This document shows, piece after piece, positions 51,188 to 60,783 of a DNA stretch of 64,000 bases. Source of the DNA: Azospirillum melinis (GTDB taxonomy: Bacteria; Pseudomonadota; Alphaproteobacteria; Azospirillales; Azospirillaceae); assembly GCF_013340935.1 (NCBI RefSeq), contig NZ_WHOS01000010.1, positions 1-64,000 on the forward strand. The letters run 5' to 3'. A model generated the notes under the pieces. The model saw only the letters and a program-made list of their open reading frames with translations. It was not told the DNA's origin and searched no databases. Both the position numbers and the translations under genes were made by a program. The stretch's first letter is position 1. The number at the start of each line of letters is the position of its first letter.

Positions 51188-54100
51188 TCAGGCCGGAGGC
51201 GTGGTGGTGGGTGGGGCCAGACGGCCCGCCGGCTCCTCGACCAGGGCCTTAAAGTGGCCATGGGCGCGGGCGGCGACGGCACGGATTCTGTGGTCCAGTT
51301 CGGGGAAGTCAACAGCGCCAGGCTCACGCTCGCCCTGAAAGTCGGCAGGAAAGGCGGCGCGGACCAGCCCGGCCAGCAGGCTGGGCGACACCTGATTGGG
51401 GTCGAGCACCCCGGCGGTGGTGAGCCGCAGGAAGCCCTGCACCCGCCGCCATAGCCGCAGCGTCGTCTCCAGATCCTCCGCCACCTCCGGCGCCAGCGCG
51501 CCCGTCCGGGCGGCGCAGCCCAGCGCCTTGGCGGTGCCGATGTGCAGGATGTCCGGCCGCTCGTGACCATGGCGCAGTTGCAGGTACTGGGCGATGAACT
51601 CGATGTCGATCAGGCCGCCGCGAGCGTATTTGACGTTCCAGACATTGGTCGTCCCGAACTCCTTCTCGATCCGCCGCCGCATGTCGGCCACGTCCCACAG
51701 CAGCCGGTCGGCATCGCGCGGCGCCGTCAGCACCGAGCGGATCGCCCCCGTCACCCGCCCGGCCAGTTCCGCATCGCCGCCGATCACCCGGGCGCGGGTC
51801 AGGGCCATATGCTCCCAGGTCCAGGCATCGGTCGCCTGATATTTGAGGAAGGCATCCAGCGAGGTGGCGAGCGGTCCGGCATTGCCCGACGGGCGCAGCC
51901 GCATGTCGACCTCGTAGAGCCGCCCGTCGCCCATCGGTGCGGTGATTGCGTTGGTCAGCCGCTGGGTCAGCTTGATGTAATACTCGTTGGGCGACAGCGG
52001 CTTCGCCCCATCCGAAAGACGGGGGCCGTCTCCCGGCGCCACGTCGTAGATGACGATCAGGTCGATGTCGGACGTGATGGTCAGCTGCCGGCTGCCCAGC
52101 TTGCCCATCGCCACCACCACCCAGGCCCCGCCGGGAATACGGCCGTGGCGCTGGGCGAACTCCTCCTCCACCCGGCGGGCAAGGTCGGGGACAACGATGT
52201 CGGCCAGATCGGCCAGGAAGGCACCGCAGCGGTCGCCGTCGGTGATGCCGCGCAGGATATGGACCCCGGCGCGGAAGCGCTGGTCGTTGGTCCAGCGCCG
52301 CGACAGCGTCAGCGCATCCTCGAAATCGCGGGCCGGCGCCATCACGCGGGCATGGTCGTCGGCCAGCCCATCCTCCTTGCCCGGCAGCGGGTCGAAGAAG
52401 TCCGGCGACAGCACGGCGTCGAGCAGCGACGGGTTGCGCGACAGGGTCTGCGCCATCTGCGGCGCGATACCCATGATCTCAGCCACCAGTTCCAGCAGCC
52501 AGGGATTGGCGACGAACAGCGAGAACAGACCGACACCGGCCGGCAGCTTGCCGAGGAAATCGTCGAAGTTCATCAGCGCCGAATCGGGGGCCGGGGTCTT
52601 GGTCAGCGCGCTCAGCAGGGCCGGCGTCAGTTCCGTCAGCAACTCCCGCGCCCGGCCGGACCGGGTGGCGCGGTAGCGGCCGCGATGCCAGGCCGACACC
52701 ACGCTGATGACGCGGGCCGGATCGGCGAAGCCCATGCCCTTCAGCGTCTCCACCGTGCCCGGATCGGGGTCGGTGCCGGTGAAGACCAGATTGCCGGGGC
52801 CGGAGAGCGACGGCGCCTCCTCGAACAGTTCGGCATAGCGGTCCTCGACCTGCCCCAGCGTCGCCAGCAGCTCGGCCCGGAAGGCGGCGGGGTCGTCATA
52901 GCCGAGGAAAATGGCCAGATGCGCCACACCGGCATCGTCGGCGGGAATACGATGGGTCTGCTGGTCGTCGATCATCTGGATGCGGTGTTCGACACGGCGC
53001 AGGAAATGATAGGCCCCGGCAAGCTCCTCCACCGTCTGCGGCGGGACGCGGCCGACATCGCGCAACGCCTCGTTCGCCATCAGGGTCGGGGCGATGCGCA
53101 CGCGCGGGTCGCGCCCGCCGAAGATCAGCTGCTGGGTCTGGGCGAAGAACTCGATCTCGCGGATGCCGCCGCGGCCGACCTTGATGTCGTGGCCGTTGAC
53201 GGTCACCTCGCGGTGACCCTTGTGGGCGTTGATCTGGCGCTTGATCGAGTGGATGTCCTGGATGGCGGCGAAATCCAGGTTGCGACGCCAGACAAAAGGC
53301 TCAAGGAATCGGAGGAAAGAGGCGCCCGCCTCGGGATCGCCGGCGATGGGACGGGCCTTGATCATGGCCGCGCGTTCCCAGTTCTGGCCGACGCTGCCGT
53401 AATAAATTTCGGCCGCGGAGACGGAAACCGCCAGCGGCGTCGCGCCGGGGTCCGGCCTAAGCCGAAGGTCGGTGCGGAAGACGTAGCCGTCCTTGGTCCG
53501 TTCATCCATAATGCGGACAAGATCGCGTGCGAGCCTGATGAAGGTTCGCGCGAGGTTGTCCGGCTGGGGCGTCTGCACAACAGCGTCGTCGTACAGGACG
53601 ATCAGGTCGATGTCGCTGGAATAGTTGAGTTCGCGCCCGCCAAGCTTACCCATGCCCAAAACGATCAGGCCCGAACTGACCCACGGTCGCTGCGGATCCG
53701 GCAGCGTCAGCGTCCCCGCCTCCCCGGCGCGGCGCAGCAGGAAATTCGCGGCCAGCCGGACCCCCGTCTCCGCCAGCTCCGACAGGGCGCCGGTGACGCG
53801 GAACAGCGGCCAGACACCGGCAATGTCGGCCAGCGCGATCAGCAGCGCCGCCCGCCGCTTCGCCACCCGCAGGCCCGCCATCAGCCTGTCCATCGACTTC
53901 TCCTCGCCATGCTCGGCATGGAGCGAGGCGATCAGCGCAGCGAAGGTGTCGTCGAAACCGTCCTGCATCGTACGGGCGACGAAGGGCAGCTCCCGCGTCA
54001 GGCTGTGGCCGAGATACGGGCTGTTGCCGCACACCGCCTCGACCAGCGCCCGGCCGGTCTCCGAATCGGCGAAAGCCTCCGCCCAGGCGCGGGTCTCCGG

Positions 54101-54205
54101 CTCCGCCGCGGCGGCCTGCTGGCGCCAGCGCTCCATCCCCAGCGCCGCCTGCGCGCTGTCGAAGGGCTTCGGCAAGGGGCTTGAGAACGCGATGGGACTC
54201 GGCAT
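51188..54205 (-). CDS. glnE: Bifunctional glutamine synthetase adenylyltransferase/adenylyl-removing enzyme
   Basis: A 1005-residue enzyme that adenylylates and deadenylylates glutamine synthetase in response to PII, shutting down or restoring ammonium assimilation. Two nucleotidyltransferase halves are visible. MGKLGGRELNYSSDIDLIV and GRGGIREIEFFAQ mark the N-terminal (deadenylylase) half. MGKLGSRQLTITSDIDLIV and ARGGLIDIEFIAQYLQL mark the C-terminal (adenylylase) half. The central region links the two. In nitrogen-fixing Azospirillum this controls GS activity. The gene is complete; ATG at 54205. Confidence 0.97.
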   Translation of the reverse strand: MPSPIAFSSPLPKPFDSAQAALGMERWRQQAAAAEPETRAWAEAFADSETGRALVEAVCGNSPYLGHSLTRELPFVARTMQDGFDDTFAALIASLHAEHGEEKSMDRLMAGLRVAKRRAALLIALADIAGVWPLFRVTGALSELAETGVRLAANFLLRRAGEAGTLTLPDPQRPWVSSGLIVLGMGKLGGRELNYSSDIDLIVLYDDAVVQTPQPDNLARTFIRLARDLVRIMDERTKDGYVFRTDLRLRPDPGATPLAVSVSAAEIYYGSVGQNWERAAMIKARPIAGDPEAGASFLRFLEPFVWRRNLDFAAIQDIHSIKRQINAHKGHREVTVNGHDIKVGRGGIREIEFFAQTQQLIFGGRDPRVRIAPTLMANEALRDVGRVPPQTVEELAGAYHFLRRVEHRIQMIDDQQTHRIPADDAGVAHLAIFLGYDDPAAFRAELLATLGQVEDRYAELFEEAPSLSGPGNLVFTGTDPDPGTVETLKGMGFADPARVISVVSAWHRGRYRATRSGRARELLTELTPALLSALTKTPAPDSALMNFDDFLGKLPAGVGLFSLFVANPWLLELVAEIMGIAPQMAQTLSRNPSLLDAVLSPDFFDPLPGKEDGLADDHARVMAPARDFEDALTLSRRWTNDQRFRAGVHILRGITDGDRCGAFLADLADIVVPDLARRVEEEFAQRHGRIPGGAWVVVAMGKLGSRQLTITSDIDLIVIYDVAPGDGPRLSDGAKPLSPNEYYIKLTQRLTNAITAPMGDGRLYEVDMRLRPSGNAGPLATSLDAFLKYQATDAWTWEHMALTRARVIGGDAELAGRVTGAIRSVLTAPRDADRLLWDVADMRRRIEKEFGTTNVWNVKYARGGLIDIEFIAQYLQLRHGHERPDILHIGTAKALGCAARTGALAPEVAEDLETTLRLWRRVQGFLRLTTAGVLDPNQVSPSLLAGLVRAAFPADFQGEREPGAVDFPELDHRIRAVAARAHGHFKALVEEPAGRLAPPTTTPPA

Positions 54206-54304
54206 GACGGCTGTCTTTCTTGCTCAAAACATGTGCAGAAAGCTGCACGTCTCAGACGAGAAGGTCAATCGGGCCGATTCTCCCTCTCTTCCTCACGGTG
54301 CCCG

Positions 54305-57300
54305 ATGATCCGGCGCACCGCGAAGATGATCAGCCTGACGCTGACCGGGATCGGCGCCGTGGCGCTGGCGGCCGGCGGGCTGTTCGCCTGGCGCCTGGCG
54401 CAGGGGCCGGTCGCGCTCGACCCGCTGATCCCCTATGTCGAACAGGCGCTGAGCGACCGCGACGGCCGTTTCCACGTCGACATCGGCGAACTGGTGCTGT
54501 CGCTGGAGGAAGAGGACGGGCTTGAGGTCGCCGGCCGCCGTCTCGACCTGCGCGCCCGGCGGGTGCAGGCGCTGAATGCCGACGGGGCGGAGCTGGCCGC
54601 GGTGCCGGAGATGGGCATCGGCTTCTCCATCCCGGCGCTGCTCCGCGGCACCCTGTCGCCGACGCGCCTCGATCTGGTCCGGCCGCGCCTGTCCGTGCTG
54701 CGCCGGGCCGACGGCAGCCTCGCCTTCGACGTGCGGTCGGATGCGCAGTCCACCCGCAAGGCCGAGGACGGCAATCCCGACCTGATCGACGAGGCTCTGG
54801 AAAGCCTGCGCCAGCCGCCCGACATCGACCGGCCGCTGGGATTGCTGCGCCGGCTGTCGGTGACGGGAGCCGACCTGCGGGTCGAGAACCGCATGCTCGA
54901 TCTGGCCTGGCACGCCACCCGCGCCGACATGGTGCTGACCCGCGACGCCGAGGGCGCCCAGGGCCGTGCCCGCGTGACGCTCGACCTCGGCAATGCCGGT
55001 GGAACGGTCCCCCAACGTGCCGTGACCGTCTCCGCCGCCGGCCGCTACAACATCGCCGACACCACCAGCGACCTGACCATGTCCGTGGACGGGCTGGAGC
55101 CGGCGGCATTGGCGGAGTTCGGACCGGCCCTGGCGCCGCTGTCGGCGGTGAAGCTGCCGATGTCCGGCACCGTCACGGCGCGGCTCGACCGCCGCTTCGA
55201 ACCCCTGACGGTCGACCTGAACCTGCGCGGTGACGCCGGCATCGTCGCCCTGCCCGCTCTGCGGCCGGAGCCGGTCGCGGTGCAAAGCCTTGCCTTGCGC
55301 GGCAAGCTGGACGTTCCGGGCCGGCGGCTGCGGGTCGAGGATTTGTCGCTGAAGGCCGGCGCGCCGGACGGTGGCGAACCGCTGGCGCTGAGCGCCCAGG
55401 GCCAGTTGGCCGAAACCGACCGCGGCCGCGACCTCCAGGCCCGCCTGTCGCTGACCGCCGGTGGGCGCACCGCCGGGCTGGAGCTGTCGGGACAGCAGGG
55501 GGTGGACAAGGACGGCCGGGCAATCGCGCGGCTGACCGGCTTCGTCCCCGCCGCTTTCGCCGATCTCGCCCCGGTGCTGACGCCGCTGAAGGCAGCGGAC
55601 CTGCCGCTGTCGGGCACGGTGGAGGTGGCCTTCGATCCGTCGTTCCAGCCGACCGGCGGCAAGGCCGACATCGTTGCCGACCGCGGCCGGCTGCTGCGGC
55701 CCGACCTGTTCGAAGGGCCGGTGCCGGTGGGCTCGGCCCAGCTACGCCTGCATGGCGACCGCGACCGCATCGAACTCGACGGGTTCGAGGCCGTGCTGGG
55801 CGAGGCCGGCGGACCGCAGCCGCGGGTGGAGGCCACCGCCACCGCCCGGCGCGAGGGCAACCGCATGGCGGTGGAGACGCAGGCGACCGCCCGCGGCGTG
55901 GCGCTGGACGAGCTTCGCCGCTATTGGCCCACCGTCGCCGGTCCCAACGCGCGCGAGTGGGTGACCCGCAACCTGTCGCACGGAACGGTGACGCAGGCGC
56001 GGGCGGAGGCGGCGCTGTCCGTGCCGCTCGACGGGTCAGGGAAGCCGTCGGGAGAGCCGCCCGAGCAGACGCACTTCCTCGCCACCATCGCCGGCGAGGA
56101 CATCAGCGTCCGCTATTTCCACAACCTGACGCCGGTCACCGGCGCCAGCGTGGAGGCGACGACCGACGGCAAGACCTTCACCGTCCTGACCAAGGGCGGC
56201 CGGATCGCCGATGCGAAATCGGGCGACATCGAGGTCGGCGACGGCAAGGTGGTGATCGGCGGGCTGGACGTCGGCAAGGAGACGATGGACATCCGCCTGC
56301 CGGTGCAGGGACCGGTCCGCTCGATCCTGACCCTGATCGACATGCCGCCGCTGGGCTATCCCACCAAGCTGGAGATGGATCCGGCGCGCACCCAGGGCAC
56401 GGCCGAGGCGAAGCTGCATTTCGCCTTCCCGCTGCTGGCCGACCTGAAGGTGGAGCAGCTCGACCTCGACGTGACCGGCAAGCTGCGCAAGGTGGGGGTG
56501 GAGAAGGTGGCGGCCGGGATGAACGCCACCGACGGCGAGCTGTCACTAGCGCTCGACCTGAAGGCGATGCAGATCAAGGGCACCACCAAGCTGGACGGCA
56601 TCCCGGTCGCCATCGACTGGAACGAATCCTTCGACAGTGCGGCCAAAGGCCCGCGCACCCGCATCGCGGTAAAGGGGGAGGCCACCGCCGACGACCTGCG
56701 CGCCCATGGCATCGACCTGGAAGACCGGGTGCAGGGTCCCTTCGGCGCCGACATCCTGTTCACGGTGGACCGCAAGCACAAGCTTCTGCTGACCGGCACC
56801 CTGAACCTGGAAAAGACCCGGCTGTCCATCGAGGAACTCGGCTGGGCCAAGCCCCCCGGCAAGCCCGGCACCGGCAAGCTGACGCTGGAGTTCGACAAGG
56901 ACCGCCCGACCCGCATCAGTAACCTGACCGTCGACGCCGGCGGGTTGAAGGCCGTCACCAATCTGGAGCTGGCCGACGGCGGCAAGCGGGTGGCGCGGGT
57001 GCAGACCCCCAGCTTCAAGCTGGGCCAGACCGACCTGCGCGCCGACCTGACCGTGCTGCCCCCGCTGAAGCCCGGCGGGCCAGCTGGAGGCCCATCTTCC
57101 GGCGGCTATGCCGGGACCATCACCGGCGCCAGCCTGGACGCCCGCGGCCTGACCGGCAAGACGCCGTCCGGCGAGGGCGCGGTTACGCCGCCGCCCAAGA
57201 AGCCGCCGTCACCCACCGACGACGGCCGCAAGACCCCGCTGGACATCGCCATCAAGTTCGACTCGGTGGTGTTCGGCGACGGCCGGCGGCTGCGGCAGGT

Positions 57301-58051
57301 CGCGGGATCCATGAAACGGGACGCCAGCGCCTGGACTCTGCTGGACCTCACCGGCCGCAGCGAAGGCGGCGGGGTGTCGCTGAAATGGCGGCCGGGTCCG
57401 CAGGGTGTCTACGACCTCGCGATCAACGCCGAGGATCTGGGGTCGGCCCTGCAGGCGATGGATCTGAACGACCGCATGCGCGGCGGACGGCTGACCCTGA
57501 CCGGCCGGTCGGCCGAACCGCGGGCCGATGCCGCCATCGTCGGCAAGGCGGAGATCCGCGACTACACCCTGATCGACGTGCCGGCCCTGGCGCGCATCCT
57601 GAACGCCATCTCGCCGTCCGGCTTCGCCGAGCTGCTGGGCGGCGGCAAGGGCGTCAATTTCGGCCGCATGTCGGCGGATTTCCGCAAGGAGGGCCGCCTG
57701 CTGACCCTGAAGGACCTGCGCACCTCCGGCTCGGCGCTCGGCCTGACGCTGGAGGGCCAGATCGATCTGGAGACGGAAACCGCCAACCTGCAGGGCACCA
57801 TCGTCCCGGTCTATGGCCTGAACCGCCTGATCGGCCAGATCCCGCTGCTGGGCGACGTGCTGAGCGGCGGCGAGGGCCAGGGCATCTTCTCCGCCACCTG
57901 GCATGTCCAGGGCCCTCTGTCCGACCCGGACGTGTCGGTCAACCCGCTGGCGGTGCTGGCGCCGGGCTTCCTGCGCAACCTGTTCTTCCTGGGCGGCGAC
58001 GGCACGCCGACGCCGGACACCAGACCGCCGCCGGAAGCGCATACACGGTGA
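54305..58051 (+). CDS. YhdP/AsmA-like protein (DUF3971 and AsmA-type C-terminus)
   Basis: A 1248-residue bacterial bridge-type protein of the AsmA/YhdP superfamily, which is linked to phospholipid transfer between inner and outer membranes. An N-terminal membrane anchor (LTGIGAVALAAGGLFAW) is followed by long repetitive beta-rich segments. The AsmA-like end contains VYGLNRLIGQIPLLG and WHVQGPLSDPDVSVNPL. Pro/Lys-rich linkers occur near residue 950. There is no strong Shine-Dalgarno before ATG 54305, and the second Met at 54326 is an alternative. Divergent from glnE; convergent with tyrS. Confidence 0.87.
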   Translation: MIRRTAKMISLTLTGIGAVALAAGGLFAWRLAQGPVALDPLIPYVEQALSDRDGRFHVDIGELVLSLEEEDGLEVAGRRLDLRARRVQALNADGAELAAVPEMGIGFSIPALLRGTLSPTRLDLVRPRLSVLRRADGSLAFDVRSDAQSTRKAEDGNPDLIDEALESLRQPPDIDRPLGLLRRLSVTGADLRVENRMLDLAWHATRADMVLTRDAEGAQGRARVTLDLGNAGGTVPQRAVTVSAAGRYNIADTTSDLTMSVDGLEPAALAEFGPALAPLSAVKLPMSGTVTARLDRRFEPLTVDLNLRGDAGIVALPALRPEPVAVQSLALRGKLDVPGRRLRVEDLSLKAGAPDGGEPLALSAQGQLAETDRGRDLQARLSLTAGGRTAGLELSGQQGVDKDGRAIARLTGFVPAAFADLAPVLTPLKAADLPLSGTVEVAFDPSFQPTGGKADIVADRGRLLRPDLFEGPVPVGSAQLRLHGDRDRIELDGFEAVLGEAGGPQPRVEATATARREGNRMAVETQATARGVALDELRRYWPTVAGPNAREWVTRNLSHGTVTQARAEAALSVPLDGSGKPSGEPPEQTHFLATIAGEDISVRYFHNLTPVTGASVEATTDGKTFTVLTKGGRIADAKSGDIEVGDGKVVIGGLDVGKETMDIRLPVQGPVRSILTLIDMPPLGYPTKLEMDPARTQGTAEAKLHFAFPLLADLKVEQLDLDVTGKLRKVGVEKVAAGMNATDGELSLALDLKAMQIKGTTKLDGIPVAIDWNESFDSAAKGPRTRIAVKGEATADDLRAHGIDLEDRVQGPFGADILFTVDRKHKLLLTGTLNLEKTRLSIEELGWAKPPGKPGTGKLTLEFDKDRPTRISNLTVDAGGLKAVTNLELADGGKRVARVQTPSFKLGQTDLRADLTVLPPLKPGGPAGGPSSGGYAGTITGASLDARGLTGKTPSGEGAVTPPPKKPPSPTDDGRKTPLDIAIKFDSVVFGDGRRLRQVAGSMKRDASAWTLLDLTGRSEGGGVSLKWRPGPQGVYDLAINAEDLGSALQAMDLNDRMRGGRLTLTGRSAEPRADAAIVGKAEIRDYTLIDVPALARILNAISPSGFAELLGGGKGVNFGRMSADFRKEGRLLTLKDLRTSGSALGLTLEGQIDLETETANLQGTIVPVYGLNRLIGQIPLLGDVLSGGEGQGIFSATWHVQGPLSDPDVSVNPLAVLAPGFLRNLFFLGGDGTPTPDTRPPPEAHTR

Positions 58052-58091
58052 AGGGGAGGAGCGCCGGCAACCCGGCGGCCCTCCTCCCCTG
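58051..58091. terminator. Bidirectional hairpin between the YhdP-like gene and tyrS
   Basis: GGGGAGGAG (58053-58061) pairs with CTCCTCCCC (58081-58089), and inside it CGCCGG pairs with CCGGCG. It fills the 48-base convergent gap. The stem is long, but no T-tract follows on either side. Confidence 0.7.
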
Positions 58092-58099
58092 CAAAGCCT

Positions 58100-59368
58100 T
58101 CAGCCCACCTTCACCAGCGCGTGGCGCTTCTTGCCGGCGCTGAGCTTCACCACGCCGTCGCCGTTCAGGTCGGCAGCGGTCGCCTTCACCGTCTCGTCGG
58201 CAATCGGCCCGTCGTTCAGCTTGGCCCCGCCGCCCTTGATCAGGCGGCGCGCCTCGCCCTTCGACGCAGCCAGCCCGGCCGCCACAAGCAGGTCCACCAC
58301 CGGCAGGCCGGCTTCCAGATCGGCGCGGGCGACTTCGATGCTGGGCAGCCCCTCGGCCGCGGCACCTTCCTCGAAGGCGCGGCGCGCGGTCTCGGCGGCC
58401 TCGAGTGCGGCCTCCTCGCCATGGGCAAGCTTCGTCACCTCGTTGGCGAGGATCTTCTTGGCTTCGTTGATCTCGGCGCCCTGCAGGCTCTCCAGCCGGG
58501 CGACCTCGTCCAGCGGCAGTTCGGTGTAGAGGCGCAGGAAGCGGCCGACGTCGGCATCTTCGGTGTTGCGCCAGTACTGCCAGAAATCATAGCTGCTGAG
58601 CTTGTCCGCGGTCAGCCACACCGCACCGGCCGCCGTCTTGCCCATCTTGGCGCCCGACGAGGTGGTCAGCAGCGGCGTGGTCAGGCCGAACAGGTCGGCG
58701 CCGTCGGTGCGGCGGCCAAGTTCGACGCCGTTGACGATGTTACCCCACTGGTCCGAACCGCCCATCTGCAAGGTGCAGTCGTAGCGGCGCTTCAGCTCCA
58801 CGAAATCGTAGGCTTGCAGGATCATGTAGTTGAATTCGAGGAAGGTCAGCGGCTGCTCGCGGTCCAGCCGCAGCTTGACCGACTCGAAGCTCATCATCCG
58901 GTTGATGGTGAAATGGCGGCCGATGTCGCGCAGCAGCGGGATGTATTTCAGCTCGTCCAGCCAGTCGGCGTTGTTCGCCATCACCGCGTCGGTCGGACCG
59001 TCCCCGAAGGTCAGGTAGCGTCCGAAGATGCGCTTGATGCCCGCCATGTTGTTGGCGATGACCTCGTCGGTCAGCAGCTGGCGCGCCTCGTCCTTGCCCG
59101 ACGGATCGCCGATCTTGGTGGTGCCGCCGCCCATCAGGACGATCGGCTTGTGACCGGTCTTCTGCAACCAGCGCAGCATCATGATCGGCAGCAGGCTGCC
59201 GACATGCAGGCTGTCGGCGGTGCAGTCGAAGCCGATATAGGCGACGATCGGCCCCTTCGTCGCACGCTCGTCCAGCGTGGCGAAGTCGGTGCACTGGTGG
59301 ATGAACCCGCGATCCTGAAGGGTGCGCAGGAACTCCGAGACGGGAGCCGAGGGGGTGGTCGTCGTCAT
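58100..59368 (-). CDS. tyrS: Tyrosine--tRNA ligase
   Basis: A 422-residue class I aminoacyl-tRNA synthetase. The HIGH-equivalent is HVGS (SLHVGSLLP) and the KMSKS-equivalent is [34 protein letters not shown] and [11 protein letters not shown] are tyrosine-specific. A C-terminal S4-like RNA-binding domain ([17 protein letters not shown]) closes the protein. The frame is open to 59665, but ATG at 59368 gives the expected length. The KMGKT variant is common among bacterial TyrRS. Confidence 0.97.
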   Translation of the reverse strand: MTTTTPSAPVSEFLRTLQDRGFIHQCTDFATLDERATKGPIVAYIGFDCTADSLHVGSLLPIMMLRWLQKTGHKPIVLMGGGTTKIGDPSGKDEARQLLTDEVIANNMAGIKRIFGRYLTFGDGPTDAVMANNADWLDELKYIPLLRDIGRHFTINRMMSFESVKLRLDREQPLTFLEFNYMILQAYDFVELKRRYDCTLQMGGSDQWGNIVNGVELGRRTDGADLFGLTTPLLTTSSGAKMGKTAAGAVWLTADKLSSYDFWQYWRNTEDADVGRFLRLYTELPLDEVARLESLQGAEINEAKKILANEVTKLAHGEEAALEAAETARRAFEEGAAAEGLPSIEVARADLEAGLPVVDLLVAAGLAASKGEARRLIKGGGAKLNDGPIADETVKATAADLNGDGVVKLSAGKKRHALVKVG

Positions 59369-59756
59369 GGCCGCAATCCGGCTGTCGTTGGAATGAAGGG
59401 CGGAGAAATCCCGCGGTCTGTTAGCACGGAACGGCCCCTGCCTCAATGCGGCGGCCCCGATTGCCGCAGTTGGAACCGGCATGCCGGCCGGCCTGTTCTC
59501 CCGCCCAAGCATCGCTGCACCGCCGCAAGTCAAAGCCGGCAGTACGGGCCGGGAATTCGGCGGAAATCCTCCCTTATCGCAATTGACATTGATTCGCAAA
59601 ACAGGAGTCCGGCCCTGACTGTATTTTGGGCAGGCCGCATCGCCCCAATTGATAGTGACTATCAACTACATCATTGTTTCAAATGGAGATTTTTATTGTG
59701 CGAGTCCTTCGGCTGTGCCAAGGTGCGACAAATCGTCTATTTCGGAGTATCGCATC
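59369..59756. other. Divergent intergenic region between tyrS and the bacterioferritin pair
   Basis: A 388-base gap. The tyrS-proximal half has no recognisable element. The bfr-proximal half contains an A/T-rich stretch with the Fur-box-like palindrome at 59649-59665 and the sequence TTGATA-N17-CATTGT overlapping it, a weak promoter candidate. Confidence 0.55.
59649..59665 (+). promoter_or_regulatory. Fur-box-like palindrome upstream of bfr
   Basis: TGATAGT-G-ACTATCA is a perfect 7-1-7 inverted repeat, extended by T and A outside it. It matches the TGATAAT-N-ATTATCA Fur consensus at all but two arm positions. It lies 91 bases before the first bacterioferritin gene. Binding by Fur or a related iron regulator is inferred. 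Confidence 0.65.
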
Positions 59757-60239
59757 ATGCAAGGCGATCAAGGGGTCCTGGACCGTTTGAACAAGCTGCT
59801 TACCGGTGAGCTGAGCGCGGCCGACCAGTATCTGTCCCATGCCCGCACCATGGAGGACATGGGCCTCAAGGCGCTGAGCGAGCGCATTTCGCACGAGCGG
59901 GTGGAAGAGCTGGAGCATGCCGACAAGCTGATCCGCCGCATCCTGTTCCTGGAAGGCACGCCCGACGTCGCCAGCCGCGACCCGATTCACATCGGCAAGA
60001 CCGTGCCGGAGATGATGCGCAACGACCTGACCCTCGAATATGAGGTGGTGGCCGCGCTCAAGGAGGCAATCGCCTATTGCGAGCAGGTGAAGGATTACGA
60101 CACCCGACGCATTCTGCTGGAACTGCTGGTCGACACCGAAGAAGACCATGCCCACTGGCTGGAACAGCAGCTCGGCCTGATCGACATGCTCGGCCTGCAG
60201 AATTACCTGCAGTCGGCCATGGGCGGCTTCCCCACCTGA
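59757..60239 (+). CDS. bfr: Bacterioferritin, ferroxidase-type subunit
   Basis: A 160-residue iron-storage subunit of the 24-mer cage. The di-iron ferroxidase ligands are all present: Glu18 (GELSAADQY), Glu51 and His54 (EELEHAD), Glu94 (LTLEYE) and the EEDH segment at 128-131. The heme-binding Met52 of classical Bfr is replaced by Leu52, so this copy should not ligate heme alone. The frame opens at 59649, but the start is ATG at 59757 ([12 protein letters not shown]). It is followed 14 bases later by its complementary partner and preceded by a Fur-box-like palindrome. Confidence 0.94.
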   Translation: MQGDQGVLDRLNKLLTGELSAADQYLSHARTMEDMGLKALSERISHERVEELEHADKLIRRILFLEGTPDVASRDPIHIGKTVPEMMRNDLTLEYEVVAALKEAIAYCEQVKDYDTRRILLELLVDTEEDHAHWLEQQLGLIDMLGLQNYLQSAMGGFPT

Positions 60240-60253
60240 GCGGAGGACGGATC

Positions 60254-60733
60254 ATGAAGGGCAACAGCGACGTCATCGTCCAGCTTCAGATCGTCCTGAA
60301 GGACCAGCTGACGCAGATCAACCAGTATTTCCTGCACGCCCGCATGCTTAAGAACTGGGGCGTCAGGGCACTGGGCAAGTGGGAGTATCACGCCTCCATC
60401 GAAGTGATGAAGAGCGCGGACGAGATCATCGAACGGATCCTGTTCATCGAGGCAATCCCCAACCTCCAGGATCTCGGCAAGCTGCGCATCGGCGAGGATG
60501 TGCCGGAGATCCTGTCCAGCGACCTCGCCGCCGAGCGCGAGGCCCGTGACCGCATCGCCCACGCCATCGCCGTGTGCGAGGAGAAGGCCGATTACGTGTC
60601 GCGCGACGAGCTGTCCGAACTGCTGGAAGAGTCGGAAGAGCGCATCGATTATCTGGAAACCCAGCTGAGCCTGATCGACGACATCGGTCTGCCCAACTAC
60701 ATCCAGTCGGCGATGGGCGAGTTCAAGGACTGA
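60254..60733 (+). CDS. bfr: Bacterioferritin, heme-binding subunit
   Basis: A 159-residue bacterioferritin subunit complementary to the preceding one. Met52 (IEVMKSAD), the heme ligand, is present, along with [14 protein letters not shown] and the typical ending [11 protein letters not shown]. Ferroxidase ligands are largely lost: Gln18, Val51, Ser54, Ser127 and Arg130 replace Glu, Glu, His, Glu and His; Glu94 remains. In Neisseria and Magnetospirillum such pairs build a mixed cage. ATG at 60254 follows CGGAGGA, and the gene is in operon with the upstream bfr. Confidence 0.95.
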   Translation: MKGNSDVIVQLQIVLKDQLTQINQYFLHARMLKNWGVRALGKWEYHASIEVMKSADEIIERILFIEAIPNLQDLGKLRIGEDVPEILSSDLAAEREARDRIAHAIAVCEEKADYVSRDELSELLEESEERIDYLETQLSLIDDIGLPNYIQSAMGEFKD

Positions 60734-60783
60734 GGTTGAGCGGGGGCGGACTCTGCGAAGAGCGCCCCCTCAAACCCGCTCTC

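Noticed and set aside
51542-54184. 880-codon open frame antisense to glnE
   Set aside because: glnE is complete with both nucleotidyltransferase halves; the antisense frame has no domain.
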